A DNA stretch of 64,000 nucleotides from Chloroflexota bacterium (lineage in GTDB: Bacteria; Chloroflexota; Anaerolineae; Anaerolineales; Villigracilaceae). Under the pieces are notes generated by a model. It made no database searches, was not told where the DNA came from, and saw only the letters and a list, made by a program, of their open reading frames with translations. The DNA lies in assembly GCA_013388855.1 (NCBI GenBank), contig JACAEM010000011.1, positions 61,660 through 125,659 of the forward strand. The letters are read 5' to 3'. Of the stretch, positions 35,120 through 44,357 are shown one piece after another. Made by a program: the position numbers and the translations under genes. Numbering within the stretch: the stretch's first letter is position 1; every line of letters begins with the position of its first letter.

Positions 35120-38100
35120 CAAATTATTTGAGGGCATCCAGCCGGAGGAATCTCCTGCCGAGGCGAAAAAAGGCACGCGCCGGCACCCCCCAGAGGAAAA
35201 GCCGTCTTCGTCTGCATTGCTCCGACCGGAGCCACAGGCGACGCGCCCGGTGGAAATGGTGACGCGCGTCTCTAAGGCGGAGCCCATGTCGCTGGCGTTC
35301 CAGATGGGACAGAATGCCTGGGCAACCCTGCGGGTGGTGGATGAAACCGAAGATCGCAAATGGTCGCCGGATGAGCAATTGCTTGTGAAGCAGGTTGCTG
35401 ATCAATTATCCATCGCGCTCGAAAATGCACGGCTGTTCAAGGAGACCCAGCGTCGCGCCCAGGAAATGACCGCCCTTGCAGAGGTCGGGCGCGAAATCTC
35501 CGCCACGCTGCGTCTGGAGGCCGTACTCGAAAGGATTGCGGAATACGCCAAGGAATTATTGCAGGCAGAGACCAGCGCAGTGTATCTCCCCAATCCGCAA
35601 TCCTCAACCTGGCAGGCAATTTCGGTAGTTGGGCTGGATTCGGAGGAAATCAAGGCGGATCCCATCCTGACAGGACGGGGGATTCTCGGCAATATCGTTG
35701 TTGCCAAAACCGGGCGGATCGTCAACGACGCGTCGAATAATCGCGATGCCGTGACCGTAACTGGGACAAGGAGCACAGACTACGAGCATATCATGGGGAT
35801 GCCGATCCTCTCACTGGATCGCGTCACCGGCCTCATGGCGGTCTGGCGCACGGGCGAAGGGAAGGACTTCACATCGACGGAGCTGGACTTTCTCGGCAGT
35901 CTGGCGCAACAAGCCGCCATCGCGATCGAGAATGCCCGTCTATTCCAGGAGACTCAAAAATCCGAGTCGGAACTGCGAGCATTGTTTGCGTCGATGAACG
36001 ATGTCATCATCGTCTACGACAAAAACGGACGATATGTCCGTATCGCCCCGACAAACCCCTCGCTCCTGGTCCGCCCGCCGGATGAAATGGTGGGTAAATA
36101 TCTTCACGAGATTCTTCCTCGTGAATTGAGCGATCAATTCATGAACGCCATCCACGAGGCGTTGACCAGCGACAAGACAATAAAGATTGAGTATCCGTTG
36201 CAGATCGCCGGGAATGACCTGTGGTTCGATGCAAATGTCTCAAAATTAAATGAAGAGCAGGTATTCTGGGTCGCGCGTGATATCACAGACCGCAAGATCA
36301 ACGAACTTACCCAGATCGCCATCACGCACATTTCCGAAGGCGCGCTTTCCTCGAAAACGATGGATGAACTGTTTCAATCCATCCACGAGGCAGTCAAACC
36401 GCTTTTACCTGCCGACAATTTTTACATTGCCCAGTATGATTCTGGCGCCAACTTGATCACATTCCCATACCATGTGGATGAGGTGGATGACGACTGGTCT
36501 CCGCGAAAACTTGGGCGAGGTCTGACAAGTTACGTCATTCGAACAGGAAAAGCCCTGAGGACGACGCCGGAAATCTTCTCGGAATTGGAAGCGTCCGGTG
36601 AGATCGCCAACGATGGTATCCGTAGCGTAGATTGGCTGGGTGTCCCGCTCAGGACCAAGCAGGCAGTCACCGGCGTGATCGCCATCCAGACCTATAACCG
36701 GTCGATTCGCATCACTGAACAGCACAAGGAAACGCTCACGATCATCGCTTCCCAGGCGGCATCCGCCATTGAGCGATTCCTTGCAGAGCGCGAGATCCAA
36801 AAATTCAAACTGGGTATCGACCGGTCAGACAATGCCGTCTTCATTACCGACCTGGACGGAGTGATCCAGTATGCGAATCCGGCATTTGAAAAAGTGTACG
36901 GCTTCAAACCGGAGGAAGCGATCGGCAAGACGCCTCGCATCCTCAAATCTGGTGTGATACCCGACGGACAATACAAGCATTTTTGGACGACCTTGATATC
37001 CGGCGGAACAGTGTCAGGCGAAATTATCAACAAGACCAAGGACGGGCGCTTGATTCCCATTGCGGGAACGAACAGCCCCATCCTTGACGAAACCGGAAAG
37101 ATCATCGGCTTTCTCGCCGTTCATCAGGACATTACAGAGCGAAAACAATCGGAACAGGCGTTACAACGGAGAAATACCTATCTCGCCGCATCATCGGAGA
37201 TCGGGCGTCTCGTTACATCGACTCTCGATTTGAACACGATCTTCACACAGACCGTCAACCTGATCAGCGAACGGTTCGGCTTCTACTTCGCCGCCATCTA
37301 CAACATCGAAGAGACCGGTTTCAACGCCCGCCTGCAGGAAGCGACGGGCGAGGCTGGCAAAAAACTGAAGGCACAAAGACATTCTGTCCTTGTCGGTTCG
37401 CCTTCGGTCGTAGGAAAGGTGGCGGAAAGCGGCAAATCCATGCTTGTGAATAACGTAGAGGAGGAGCCACTGTTCCAGCCCAATCCCCTCCTGCCGGATA
37501 CCCGGGCTGAGGTTGCCTTCCCGCTGCGGATTGGATCCCGCATCGTGGGCGTGATCGACATTCAATCCACCCAAGCAAATGCCTTTACCCAGGACGATAT
37601 ATCGGTGTTGCAATCCCTGGCAGACCAAGTGGCGGTTGCCATTGATAATGCCCGTTCCTACGAACTTTCGCAACAATTGATCAAAGACCTGCGCGAAGTG
37701 GATCAGTTGAAAAGCCAGTTCCTCGCAAACATGAGCCATGAATTGCGCACACCGCTCAACTCAATCATTGGCTTCTCGCGTGTCATCATCAAAGGCATTG
37801 ACGGTCCCGTCACCGAAATGCAACAACAGGACCTGACAGCCATTTACAACTCCGGTCAACACCTGCTTGGTCTAATCAACGACATCCTCGACCTTGCCCG
37901 CATCGAAGCCGGGAAGATGGAACTCAACTTCGAAGAGGTACACCTCTCCGAAATGGTGAATAGCGTGATGTCCACTGCCAAAGGGCTGGTGAAGGAAAAG
38001 CCAATCCAATTGGTGGCACGTGTTCCGTCCGATATGCCCACTGTACGTGGAGATACCATGCGCGTCCGGCAAGTGTTGATCAATTTGCTCTCCAACGCAT

Positions 38101-39167
38101 CCAAATTCACCGATGAGGGATCGATCACCGTCGAAACGAGTGTACAAAAGGGTCCCACAGGAAAGATGGAGGCACTCATCAGCGTAATCGACACAGGTCC
38201 GGGCATCTCCGCCGAAGGTCAGGAAAAACTGTTCAAAGCCTTCTCCCAAGTGGATGGTTCTGCCACGCGCAAGACCGGCGGTTCGGGCTTGGGATTATCC
38301 ATCTGTGCAAACCTCGTTTCATTGCACAACGGACGCATCGGTGTTCACAGCGAGGAAGGCAAGGGATCCACATTTTGGTTCACCCTGCCGCTGTACAATC
38401 AGCCCACCCAGGAGATCCCCAAAGGCAAGAAGGTCATCCTGGCCGTCGACGACGATCCACAGGTCATCAGTCTGTACGAGCGGTATCTGAACCCACAGGG
38501 ATATTTTGTCGTCCCATTGACCGATCCATCGAAGGCAAAGGAACGGATCCTGGAACTCAAGCCTTTCGCCGTGACCCTCGACATCATGATGCCCAATCTC
38601 GATGGATGGACGGTTCTTTCCAATCTCAAATCTGACCCCGCTACGCGGAATGTCCCCGTCGTCATCTGCTCCATCATGGAACAGGCGGACAAGGGTTTCA
38701 GCCTCGGCGCGGCGGATTATCTGGTCAAACCGATTCTCGAGGATGACCTCGTCCACGCGCTCGACCGGTTGAACAGAAATGGCGACATCCGTGAAGTATT
38801 GGTCATCGACGACGATCCCAACGATCTGCGCCTGATCGAAAAGATCCTCAATGAGGACGGCCGCTATAAGCCCATCCTTGCCGAAGGCGGAAGGAAAGGC
38901 TGGGAACTAATCAACCACAAGATACCAAGCGCCATCATTCTCGATATTTTCATGCCGGAAATGGACGGCTTCAGCCTCCTCGAAAAGATGCGGGAAAACC
39001 CCATCCTCCGGGATATCCCCGTCCTCGTGGTGAGTGGAGGCGGTCTGACGAACGAACAACACCAACAACTGGAAGAGTTCGGCAAACGCCTGATCACAAA
39101 AGGTTCGCTCAAAGAGACCGAGCTCATCGCAAACATCGAAAATGCATTGAACCGGATAAACCCATAG
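35085..39167 (+). CDS. Giant soluble hybrid histidine kinase (GAF/PAS array, HisKA, HATPase, two receivers)
   Basis: A 1360-residue cytoplasmic kinase without membrane helices. Approximate order: Pro/Lys-rich leader (1-55), the C-terminal half of a GAF module (~60-115), GAF (~125-275), PAS (~285-400), GAF (~405-560), PAS (~565-690), GAF (~695-855; FGFYFAAIYN near 731, NPLLPDTRAEVAFPL), HisKA with phospho-acceptor His885 in FLANMSHELRTPLNSIIGF, HATPase_c with N, G1 and G2 boxes (NLLSNASKF, DTGPGIS, GGSGLGL), REC1 (TLDIMMPNLDG, LVKP) and REC2 (ILDIFMPEMDG, ending KGSL without the usual Lys-Pro). The half GAF at the start and the linker after it match the C-terminal region of the eleven sensors. 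It is the only kinase in the cluster and the natural signal collector. AGGAG precedes the ATG inside parA. Confidence 0.93.
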   Translation: MPKKKPIAKRLDKLFEGIQPEESPAEAKKGTRRHPPEEKPSSSALLRPEPQATRPVEMVTRVSKAEPMSLAFQMGQNAWATLRVVDETEDRKWSPDEQLLVKQVADQLSIALENARLFKETQRRAQEMTALAEVGREISATLRLEAVLERIAEYAKELLQAETSAVYLPNPQSSTWQAISVVGLDSEEIKADPILTGRGILGNIVVAKTGRIVNDASNNRDAVTVTGTRSTDYEHIMGMPILSLDRVTGLMAVWRTGEGKDFTSTELDFLGSLAQQAAIAIENARLFQETQKSESELRALFASMNDVIIVYDKNGRYVRIAPTNPSLLVRPPDEMVGKYLHEILPRELSDQFMNAIHEALTSDKTIKIEYPLQIAGNDLWFDANVSKLNEEQVFWVARDITDRKINELTQIAITHISEGALSSKTMDELFQSIHEAVKPLLPADNFYIAQYDSGANLITFPYHVDEVDDDWSPRKLGRGLTSYVIRTGKALRTTPEIFSELEASGEIANDGIRSVDWLGVPLRTKQAVTGVIAIQTYNRSIRITEQHKETLTIIASQAASAIERFLAEREIQKFKLGIDRSDNAVFITDLDGVIQYANPAFEKVYGFKPEEAIGKTPRILKSGVIPDGQYKHFWTTLISGGTVSGEIINKTKDGRLIPIAGTNSPILDETGKIIGFLAVHQDITERKQSEQALQRRNTYLAASSEIGRLVTSTLDLNTIFTQTVNLISERFGFYFAAIYNIEETGFNARLQEATGEAGKKLKAQRHSVLVGSPSVVGKVAESGKSMLVNNVEEEPLFQPNPLLPDTRAEVAFPLRIGSRIVGVIDIQSTQANAFTQDDISVLQSLADQVAVAIDNARSYELSQQLIKDLREVDQLKSQFLANMSHELRTPLNSIIGFSRVIIKGIDGPVTEMQQQDLTAIYNSGQHLLGLINDILDLARIEAGKMELNFEEVHLSEMVNSVMSTAKGLVKEKPIQLVARVPSDMPTVRGDTMRVRQVLINLLSNASKFTDEGSITVETSVQKGPTGKMEALISVIDTGPGISAEGQEKLFKAFSQVDGSATRKTGGSGLGLSICANLVSLHNGRIGVHSEEGKGSTFWFTLPLYNQPTQEIPKGKKVILAVDDDPQVISLYERYLNPQGYFVVPLTDPSKAKERILELKPFAVTLDIMMPNLDGWTVLSNLKSDPATRNVPVVICSIMEQADKGFSLGAADYLVKPILEDDLVHALDRLNRNGDIREVLVIDDDPNDLRLIEKILNEDGRYKPILAEGGRKGWELINHKIPSAIILDIFMPEMDGFSLLEKMRENPILRDIPVLVVSGGGLTNEQHQQLEEFGKRLITKGSLKETELIANIENALNRINP

Positions 39168-39204
39168 TCCATGTCATGATAATCAACGCAGAGGAACCTT
39201 TGAT

Positions 39205-40881
39205 ATGACTTTTGTAATCAGATGCCTGGATTGCGGTCACGCCGCGCCATTCAATCCAAGCTCCATGCATTGCCCGCAGTGCAACAGCCAATGGCGCGAA
39301 GCAGAATATGATATGGCGGAGGTGGCAAAAACCTTTCCAGCAGAAATCAAGGAACGCCCATTCGATTTATGGCGTTATCAGGAACTTCTTCCGATTCGCA
39401 ACCCCAACCCGACCCTGCGATTGGGCGAAGGCGGGACGCCTCTCATCCAGGCTGTCAACCTTGGTATGATGTTGGGGCTGCCCAACCTGTACATCAAGGA
39501 CGAGCGACAAGGACCCACCTCCTCATTCAAGGACAGACAGGCGGCTGTCACGATTGCCGCGCTCAAGGAGGGCGGCGTCACAGAGATGGTTGCCGCATCC
39601 ACAGGAAATGTCGCCATCGCGCTGTCCGCGTACGCAGCCCGGGCGGGGATCAAACTCTGGGCTTTCGTCACCAGCCTCGTTCCAGGGGTGAAGATGCGGG
39701 AGATTGCCCTGTACGGAAGTCAGGTGGTGAAGATCACAGGCTCATACGATCAGGCAAAGCAGATCGCGGCCGAGTTCGCTCGTCAGCGCGGCCTGTATCA
39801 GGATATGGGCGCACGTACCGTTACCGCAGTGGAGGCGATGAAGACTCTTGCCTATGAGATCGCGGAACAACTCACCATGGCACAAGGACCCGCCGCGGGT
39901 GCAACAAAAGACTCTCCCAAATGGCGCACCCCTGACTGGTACATTCAAGCCATCAGCGGTGGTATGGGACCGCTGGGTGTATATAAAGGATTCAAGGAAT
40001 TAAGGCAGCTTGGACTGATCGACCGCATTCCTGCCATGGCTCCCATACAGGCAGATGGTTGTGCACCGATGGTCCTCAGCTGGAAGAAGGGGTTGGAAAA
40101 AGCCGAACCGGTTCTTTCGCCAAAAACCCGAATCGAAACGCTCGCCACTGGCGACCCCGGTAGAACTTACGTGATGCTTCGCAAGCAGGTGAATGAAACA
40201 AACGGCGTCTTCGAAAGCGTCAGCGATGAAGACGCGTTCCGCGCCATGCATGTGCTGGCAAAGATGGAGGGAATATCCGCAGAGCCTGCCTCAGGCGTGG
40301 CATTTGCCGGGTTGTTCAAACTCGTGCGCGCAGGGATCATCAAACCGACGGACACTGTCGTGGTGAATTGTACCGGGCACACCATGCCAGCCGAGCAATT
40401 CCTGTTCGGCGAAGGCTGGACGCGCGATGTGGACCTGCGCACCAAACAGGAACAGGCGCCAACGCCGCAGGAGGGGCTCCTCTCCGCGCTGAACAATGTG
40501 ACCCCCAACCGCTTCCCGCGCGTGACCGTGGTCGACGACACAGCTGAGGCGCGTCGCCTTATCCGGCGCATTCTCCAATCTCAGGGTGATTTCGAGATCT
40601 CCGAAGCAACGAACGGACGGGAAGCTATCGAACTCGTGACAAAGGAACGTCCCGATCTGGTAATCCTCGACCTGATGATGCCCGAAGTGGATGGCTTCGC
40701 AGTGCTGGATGCCCTGCGAAGCAACCCGGAAACAGCTAACATTCCAGTGATCGTCGCAACCGCCAAGGAACTGACCGTGGACGAAAAAGGGCGATTGCAA
40801 GGGCAAATTCAATCGCTGATGATGAAAGGCGATTTCCTGAATGACGAATTCCTCGAGGAAGTACGTTCGCTTATTCGATAA
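39205..40881 (+). CDS. Threonine-synthase-like PLP enzyme fused to a C-terminal receiver domain
   Basis: A 558-residue fusion in one uninterrupted frame. Residues 1-35 form a zinc-ribbon-like CxxC...CxxC motif (CLDCGH, CPQCNS), common in bacterial/archaeal threonine synthases. Residues ~60-420 are a fold-type II PLP enzyme: PLP lysine Lys109 in TSSFKDRQA, ASTGNVAIALSAYAARAG and a glycine-rich SGGMGPLGVYKGF loop. Residues ~432-558 are a receiver: VVDDTAEARRLIRRIL, phospho-acceptor Asp489 in VILDLMMPEVDG, Thr in VIVATAKE and Lys in MMKGDF. Threonine synthase converts O-phosphohomoserine to threonine; the reaction is inferred. The receiver suggests phosphorylation-controlled activity or use of the enzyme fold as a sensor output. 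GAGGAA precedes the ATG; it lies 37 bp after the hybrid kinase. Confidence 0.9.
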   Translation: MTFVIRCLDCGHAAPFNPSSMHCPQCNSQWREAEYDMAEVAKTFPAEIKERPFDLWRYQELLPIRNPNPTLRLGEGGTPLIQAVNLGMMLGLPNLYIKDERQGPTSSFKDRQAAVTIAALKEGGVTEMVAASTGNVAIALSAYAARAGIKLWAFVTSLVPGVKMREIALYGSQVVKITGSYDQAKQIAAEFARQRGLYQDMGARTVTAVEAMKTLAYEIAEQLTMAQGPAAGATKDSPKWRTPDWYIQAISGGMGPLGVYKGFKELRQLGLIDRIPAMAPIQADGCAPMVLSWKKGLEKAEPVLSPKTRIETLATGDPGRTYVMLRKQVNETNGVFESVSDEDAFRAMHVLAKMEGISAEPASGVAFAGLFKLVRAGIIKPTDTVVVNCTGHTMPAEQFLFGEGWTRDVDLRTKQEQAPTPQEGLLSALNNVTPNRFPRVTVVDDTAEARRLIRRILQSQGDFEISEATNGREAIELVTKERPDLVILDLMMPEVDGFAVLDALRSNPETANIPVIVATAKELTVDEKGRLQGQIQSLMMKGDFLNDEFLEEVRSLIR

Positions 40882-41008
40882 AGGCGAACGGTGTTTTCCG
40901 AGAAGGAGCGCGGTTGTCCTGTACCCGAAATGCGGCAGGAGACTTTTCCTTCTGTCACTGGGTTCTCTCCTGTTATGAGACCGAGGCACCGACCAGGTAA
41001 ATCAAGTC

Positions 41009-41956
41009 ATGCGTAAAGGCCAAATCACCGGGATCAATGCCGCGCTCATTTCCGCCTTCTTTTTGGGGCTCGCGCCCGTATTCGGGAAAGCTGCCATGGG
41101 AGGAGCGGATAAGTTTTCACCCTTTGCAGTAGTGGCATTACGGACAGGCATGGCGGCGTTGTTGTTGCTTCTACTTATGGCAATCTTCAAGCGGCAATTC
41201 CTCTATATCTATCCCGCCGGTTTGTTGGGTTGCATGCTCGCCGGAGGCATTAACGGGATTGGCTCCCTGTTCTATTACGTCGGATTAAGTAAACTCAACG
41301 CAAGCATCGCCCAAATGCTTTATGCACTATATCCGTTCTTTGTCGCCATCTGGCTCAGACTCGACCACCAATCCACCTCGCGGCTTACGATTACGCGCAT
41401 GATTATCGCTTGCATCTCTGCCATACTGCTCACGTGGGCAGGTGCGGGAAAAATCGATCTTGCCGGCGTGGCATTCATGTTGATCGCCGCGGCGCTCTAT
41501 GCGTTCCACATCCCCATCAACCAGCGGGTGCTGTATGATGTACCCGCCCCTACAGTGACAATGTACACATTGCTTTCCATGAGCGCAATCGTAATCCCAG
41601 CCTACTTCATCTTTGACCGAAGCCTCCCCATGGGAGACGAAGCGCCGTGGCTCCCGGTTTTTGCATTGACTGCGGTAACCTTCTTCTCCCGGCTGATGCT
41701 CTTCCTTGGCGTCAAGCACATTGGGGGCATGCAGACCGCTCTGCTTGGCTTGGGAGAACTACTCGTTGCAATCACTTTCAGCCACTTGCTGTTGGGGGAA
41801 AGATTGAGTCCCATGCAGTGGATTGGCATGGGCGGTCTTGGACTCAGCCTCCTGCTGGTCTGGTTTGAAAAACCCCCTTCGCATCCGATTCACACACAGG
41901 GATTGTTGAGTTGGCTGCAACCGCCCGATTTTCCTGCCGATTTTTACAAGCACTGA
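41009..41956 (+). CDS. EamA/DMT-family transporter
   Basis: A 315-residue integral membrane protein with about ten helices in two EamA repeats (~10-140 and ~150-290), the usual length for drug/metabolite transporters such as RhaT/YdcZ-like exporters. The substrate cannot be told; amino-acid or metabolite efflux is common in the family. It is 127 bp after the PLP-REC gene, a gap with a weak inverted repeat (CAGGAGA/TCTCCTG, 40933-40972) but no T-run, so co-expression with the cluster is possible. It ends at a strong terminator. Confidence 0.88.
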   Translation: MRKGQITGINAALISAFFLGLAPVFGKAAMGGADKFSPFAVVALRTGMAALLLLLLMAIFKRQFLYIYPAGLLGCMLAGGINGIGSLFYYVGLSKLNASIAQMLYALYPFFVAIWLRLDHQSTSRLTITRMIIACISAILLTWAGAGKIDLAGVAFMLIAAALYAFHIPINQRVLYDVPAPTVTMYTLLSMSAIVIPAYFIFDRSLPMGDEAPWLPVFALTAVTFFSRLMLFLGVKHIGGMQTALLGLGELLVAITFSHLLLGERLSPMQWIGMGGLGLSLLLVWFEKPPSHPIHTQGLLSWLQPPDFPADFYKH

Positions 41957-41957
41957 A

Positions 41958-41990
41958 GACCCCACCTCGCACCAGTGGGGTCGTGTTTTT
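41958..41990 (+). terminator. Rho-independent terminator after the EamA transporter
   Basis: A perfect 8-bp stem GACCCCAC/GTGGGGTC with a 9-nt loop and TTTTT at 41986-41990. It probably closes the whole plus-strand sensory cluster and faces the converging response-regulator operon. Confidence 0.85.
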
Positions 41991-42012
41991 GATCAAGCCC
42001 ACCGGAATGGGG

Positions 42013-42753
42013 TCATTTTTCCTGCTCTGCCTCATATAAGTACCCCGTCCCCCTTACACTGACAATACACTTTGCAAGCGCCGGGAAGACTTCAAGTTTA
42101 TGGCGCAATCGGCTGACAAGAGGGCGCAGGATCTCGGGGGCTTCACGCTGGGAGGTGTCGTATCCCTGCACCAACAGGACCAGCTCCCGGTGGGAATAGA
42201 CGCGTCCCGGATTTTCGATAAGCACACGCAACAGGCGTCCCTCTGCCGGAGTCAAGTGGATCATCTGATCCTTCTTGCGGATTTGTCGGCGCGACAAGTC
42301 AACGTGAGTCCCATCCTTCAACGAGAATTCCGGAGCGCCATCGTCGGTATCTGCGTTTTGGATGCCACCGCGTGCTTTCAAACGAGACTCGCGACGCAGC
42401 AATCCCTTCTTCACACTGTTGATTACACTGACAGGTGACGCGGGTTTGAGCAGATAATCATGGATGCGAAGACGCAAAGCCTGAATCGCGGATTCGGTGG
42501 TGCCGAACGCCGTAAGCAGGATCACTTCCGTTTCGGGCGAAATTTGGTTTACCACCTGCACGACCTCCAACCCATCCATGCCCGGCATGCGCAAATCCAC
42601 GATCATCAATTCGACGGGATGGGTACGGACATATTCAATCGCTGCCTGTCCATTGGGCGCCGAAGCGACGGAAAAACCTTCCAGGCGCAAGATATCCGTC
42701 AGAGACTGCCGGGCAACGGGTTCATCATCAACGACAAGGATATGTGACTTCAT
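42013..42753 (-). CDS. OmpR-like DNA-binding response regulator
   Basis: A 246-residue regulator. The N-terminal receiver has ILVVDDEP, phospho-acceptor Asp in LMIVDLRMPGMDG, a Thr in ILLTAFG and Lys-Pro in YLLKPAS. The C-terminal ~95 residues form a winged helix (LTPAEGRLLRVLIENPGRVYS, RPLVSRLRHKLE, VRGTGYLY) of the OmpR/PhoB type. ATG overlaps the stop of the upstream kinase (ATGA), with GGGAGA 8 bp before it. It is the last gene of a three-gene minus-strand signalling operon and its probable transcriptional output. Confidence 0.92.
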   Translation of the reverse strand: MKSHILVVDDEPVARQSLTDILRLEGFSVASAPNGQAAIEYVRTHPVELMIVDLRMPGMDGLEVVQVVNQISPETEVILLTAFGTTESAIQALRLRIHDYLLKPASPVSVINSVKKGLLRRESRLKARGGIQNADTDDGAPEFSLKDGTHVDLSRRQIRKKDQMIHLTPAEGRLLRVLIENPGRVYSHRELVLLVQGYDTSQREAPEILRPLVSRLRHKLEVFPALAKCIVSVRGTGYLYEAEQEK

Positions 42754-44342
42754 TGTTTGTCTCCCATCGGTAAAAATAGTCGAAAACATGCTCCGGGTTC
42801 ATCCCCATCGATCAGGTCGAGGGTACCGCCATGCGCGGTGACGATATTGTAACTCACCGTCAACCCCAATCCTGTGCCGCCTTCCTTCGTGCTGTAGAAA
42901 GGCTCAAAGATGTTATTCCGTCGATCCTCAGGAATGCCGGGGCCGGTATCCTGAAAGACCATCTCAATGCCGTGCTCCAATGCGCGCGCCTTGATCTTGA
43001 TCTCCCCACCGCCGGGCATGGCATCGAGCGCGTTCAGGATCAGGTTGAAAAAGATTTGCTGCACCTGACTGCTTACCGCAAAGACCGCCGGCAGGGATGG
43101 AGGCAGGTCCGTGACAACCTGAATATGTCGCTGGCTTAGCTGTTGCGATGTCAGGCTAAGCACGTGCTGCAACAGCTCGAGGATATCGACCTGCTCCACC
43201 TTTACGGCGCCCGGGCGGTAAAAATCGAGCATGCGCTGCATGGTTTTCATCAGGCGGTCAAGTTCGTTCCGTGCAAGGTCGAAATACTCCTGTCGTTTTT
43301 CTCGGGACAGATCCTCCCGCCCGGCAAGGTGCAGGCAGTTCTGTACAGACTGTAACGGGTTATTCACCTCGTGAGCGATTGAAGCCGTGAGCCGCCCCGC
43401 CGCCGCCATCTTTTCGGCGCGCAACAATGCCTGTTGGGAGTCCTCCACGCGGCGGATGTAATCGCGCAGGTCCGCGTACAACCTGGCATTCTCCATTGCC
43501 ACAACCGCCTGCCGCGCCAGTACGAAAAACATCTCCAGGTCGGCGCCGCGGAAGGGACGCTCCGCCGCTGTGGCATCGCGCGCCGCAAACAGGACGCTGT
43601 GCAGGTTAGCGCGCGCCACCGGGATCAGAATCGCTGTGCCAAGCCCGAGCGCGGAAAGAAGCGCCTGCGCATCCTTCTCCCCGGGACCTGTCGCGTTGAT
43701 CACAATCGGATCTCCATCTGCATCAACTCGGCTGATCAGTTGTGCGGCAAAATTGGCATCTTCCACCTGGAGGACTTTACCGCGCTGTGCTATGACGGAC
43801 ACCTTCCCCTGCTCCACCTGGTAATAAGCCACGTTCGAGCATTTGAGGTGTTCGCGAATCGCGGTGATAATCAGATCAAGGAGTTTTGTCCTGTCTGTCT
43901 CCGTAAACAGGGTCTCGGTCACATTGAAAAGCGGGCGCAAGGCCTGCACCCGGGCCGTATCGCGCTTCCGCTGATTGTCGGCAATCGCCTGTTTCACCGC
44001 CTGAAGTAGTTCGTCGCTGCGTTCGAAGGGTTTGAGGATCAAGCCATCCACACCCTGCCTGAGCGCCCGAATGGCTGTCTCCACCGTGCCAAAACCGGTC
44101 ATCACCAGCACGGCAACATCCGGCTGAACCATCTGCGCGCGTGCGATGACATCGAAGCCATCCACTTCGGGCATGCGGATGTCAACCAGCAACATATCCA
44201 CGCGCTTCTGTTGCAAATGCAAAATCGCGGCGCGCGGGTCGGTCAGTGCAGTGACGCTGTACCCTGCACGACTCAAGATGCGCTCGCACAACATGGCAAT
44301 CCCGGGCTCATCATCCACCACCAGAACTGAGATCGATTCCAT
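42750..44342 (-). CDS. Receiver-GAF histidine kinase
   Basis: A 530-residue soluble kinase with an N-terminal receiver (Asp in MLLVDIRMPEVDG, Lys-Pro in LILKPFE), a GAF domain (~150-295), a HisKA-type domain with phospho-acceptor His324 in SIAHEVNNPLQSV, and HATPase_c (NLILNALDAMPGGGE, DTGPGIP, GGTGLGLTV). The HEVNNPL box and Asn-box spelling place it in the NtrB/DctB-like HPK4 group. A receiver at the N-terminus lets a partner kinase control it. It sits between a second kinase (15 bp upstream) and the response regulator (4-bp overlap), suggesting a cascade. Confidence 0.9.
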   Translation of the reverse strand: MESISVLVVDDEPGIAMLCERILSRAGYSVTALTDPRAAILHLQQKRVDMLLVDIRMPEVDGFDVIARAQMVQPDVAVLVMTGFGTVETAIRALRQGVDGLILKPFERSDELLQAVKQAIADNQRKRDTARVQALRPLFNVTETLFTETDRTKLLDLIITAIREHLKCSNVAYYQVEQGKVSVIAQRGKVLQVEDANFAAQLISRVDADGDPIVINATGPGEKDAQALLSALGLGTAILIPVARANLHSVLFAARDATAAERPFRGADLEMFFVLARQAVVAMENARLYADLRDYIRRVEDSQQALLRAEKMAAAGRLTASIAHEVNNPLQSVQNCLHLAGREDLSREKRQEYFDLARNELDRLMKTMQRMLDFYRPGAVKVEQVDILELLQHVLSLTSQQLSQRHIQVVTDLPPSLPAVFAVSSQVQQIFFNLILNALDAMPGGGEIKIKARALEHGIEMVFQDTGPGIPEDRRNNIFEPFYSTKEGGTGLGLTVSYNIVTAHGGTLDLIDGDEPGACFRLFLPMGDKQ

Positions 44343-44357
44343 GACGATTCTTCCGCT

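Noticed and set aside
40933..40972. Terminator between the PLP-receiver gene and the EamA transporter
   Set aside because: The 7-bp inverted repeat has a long loop and no T-run, so I do not call a terminator there.
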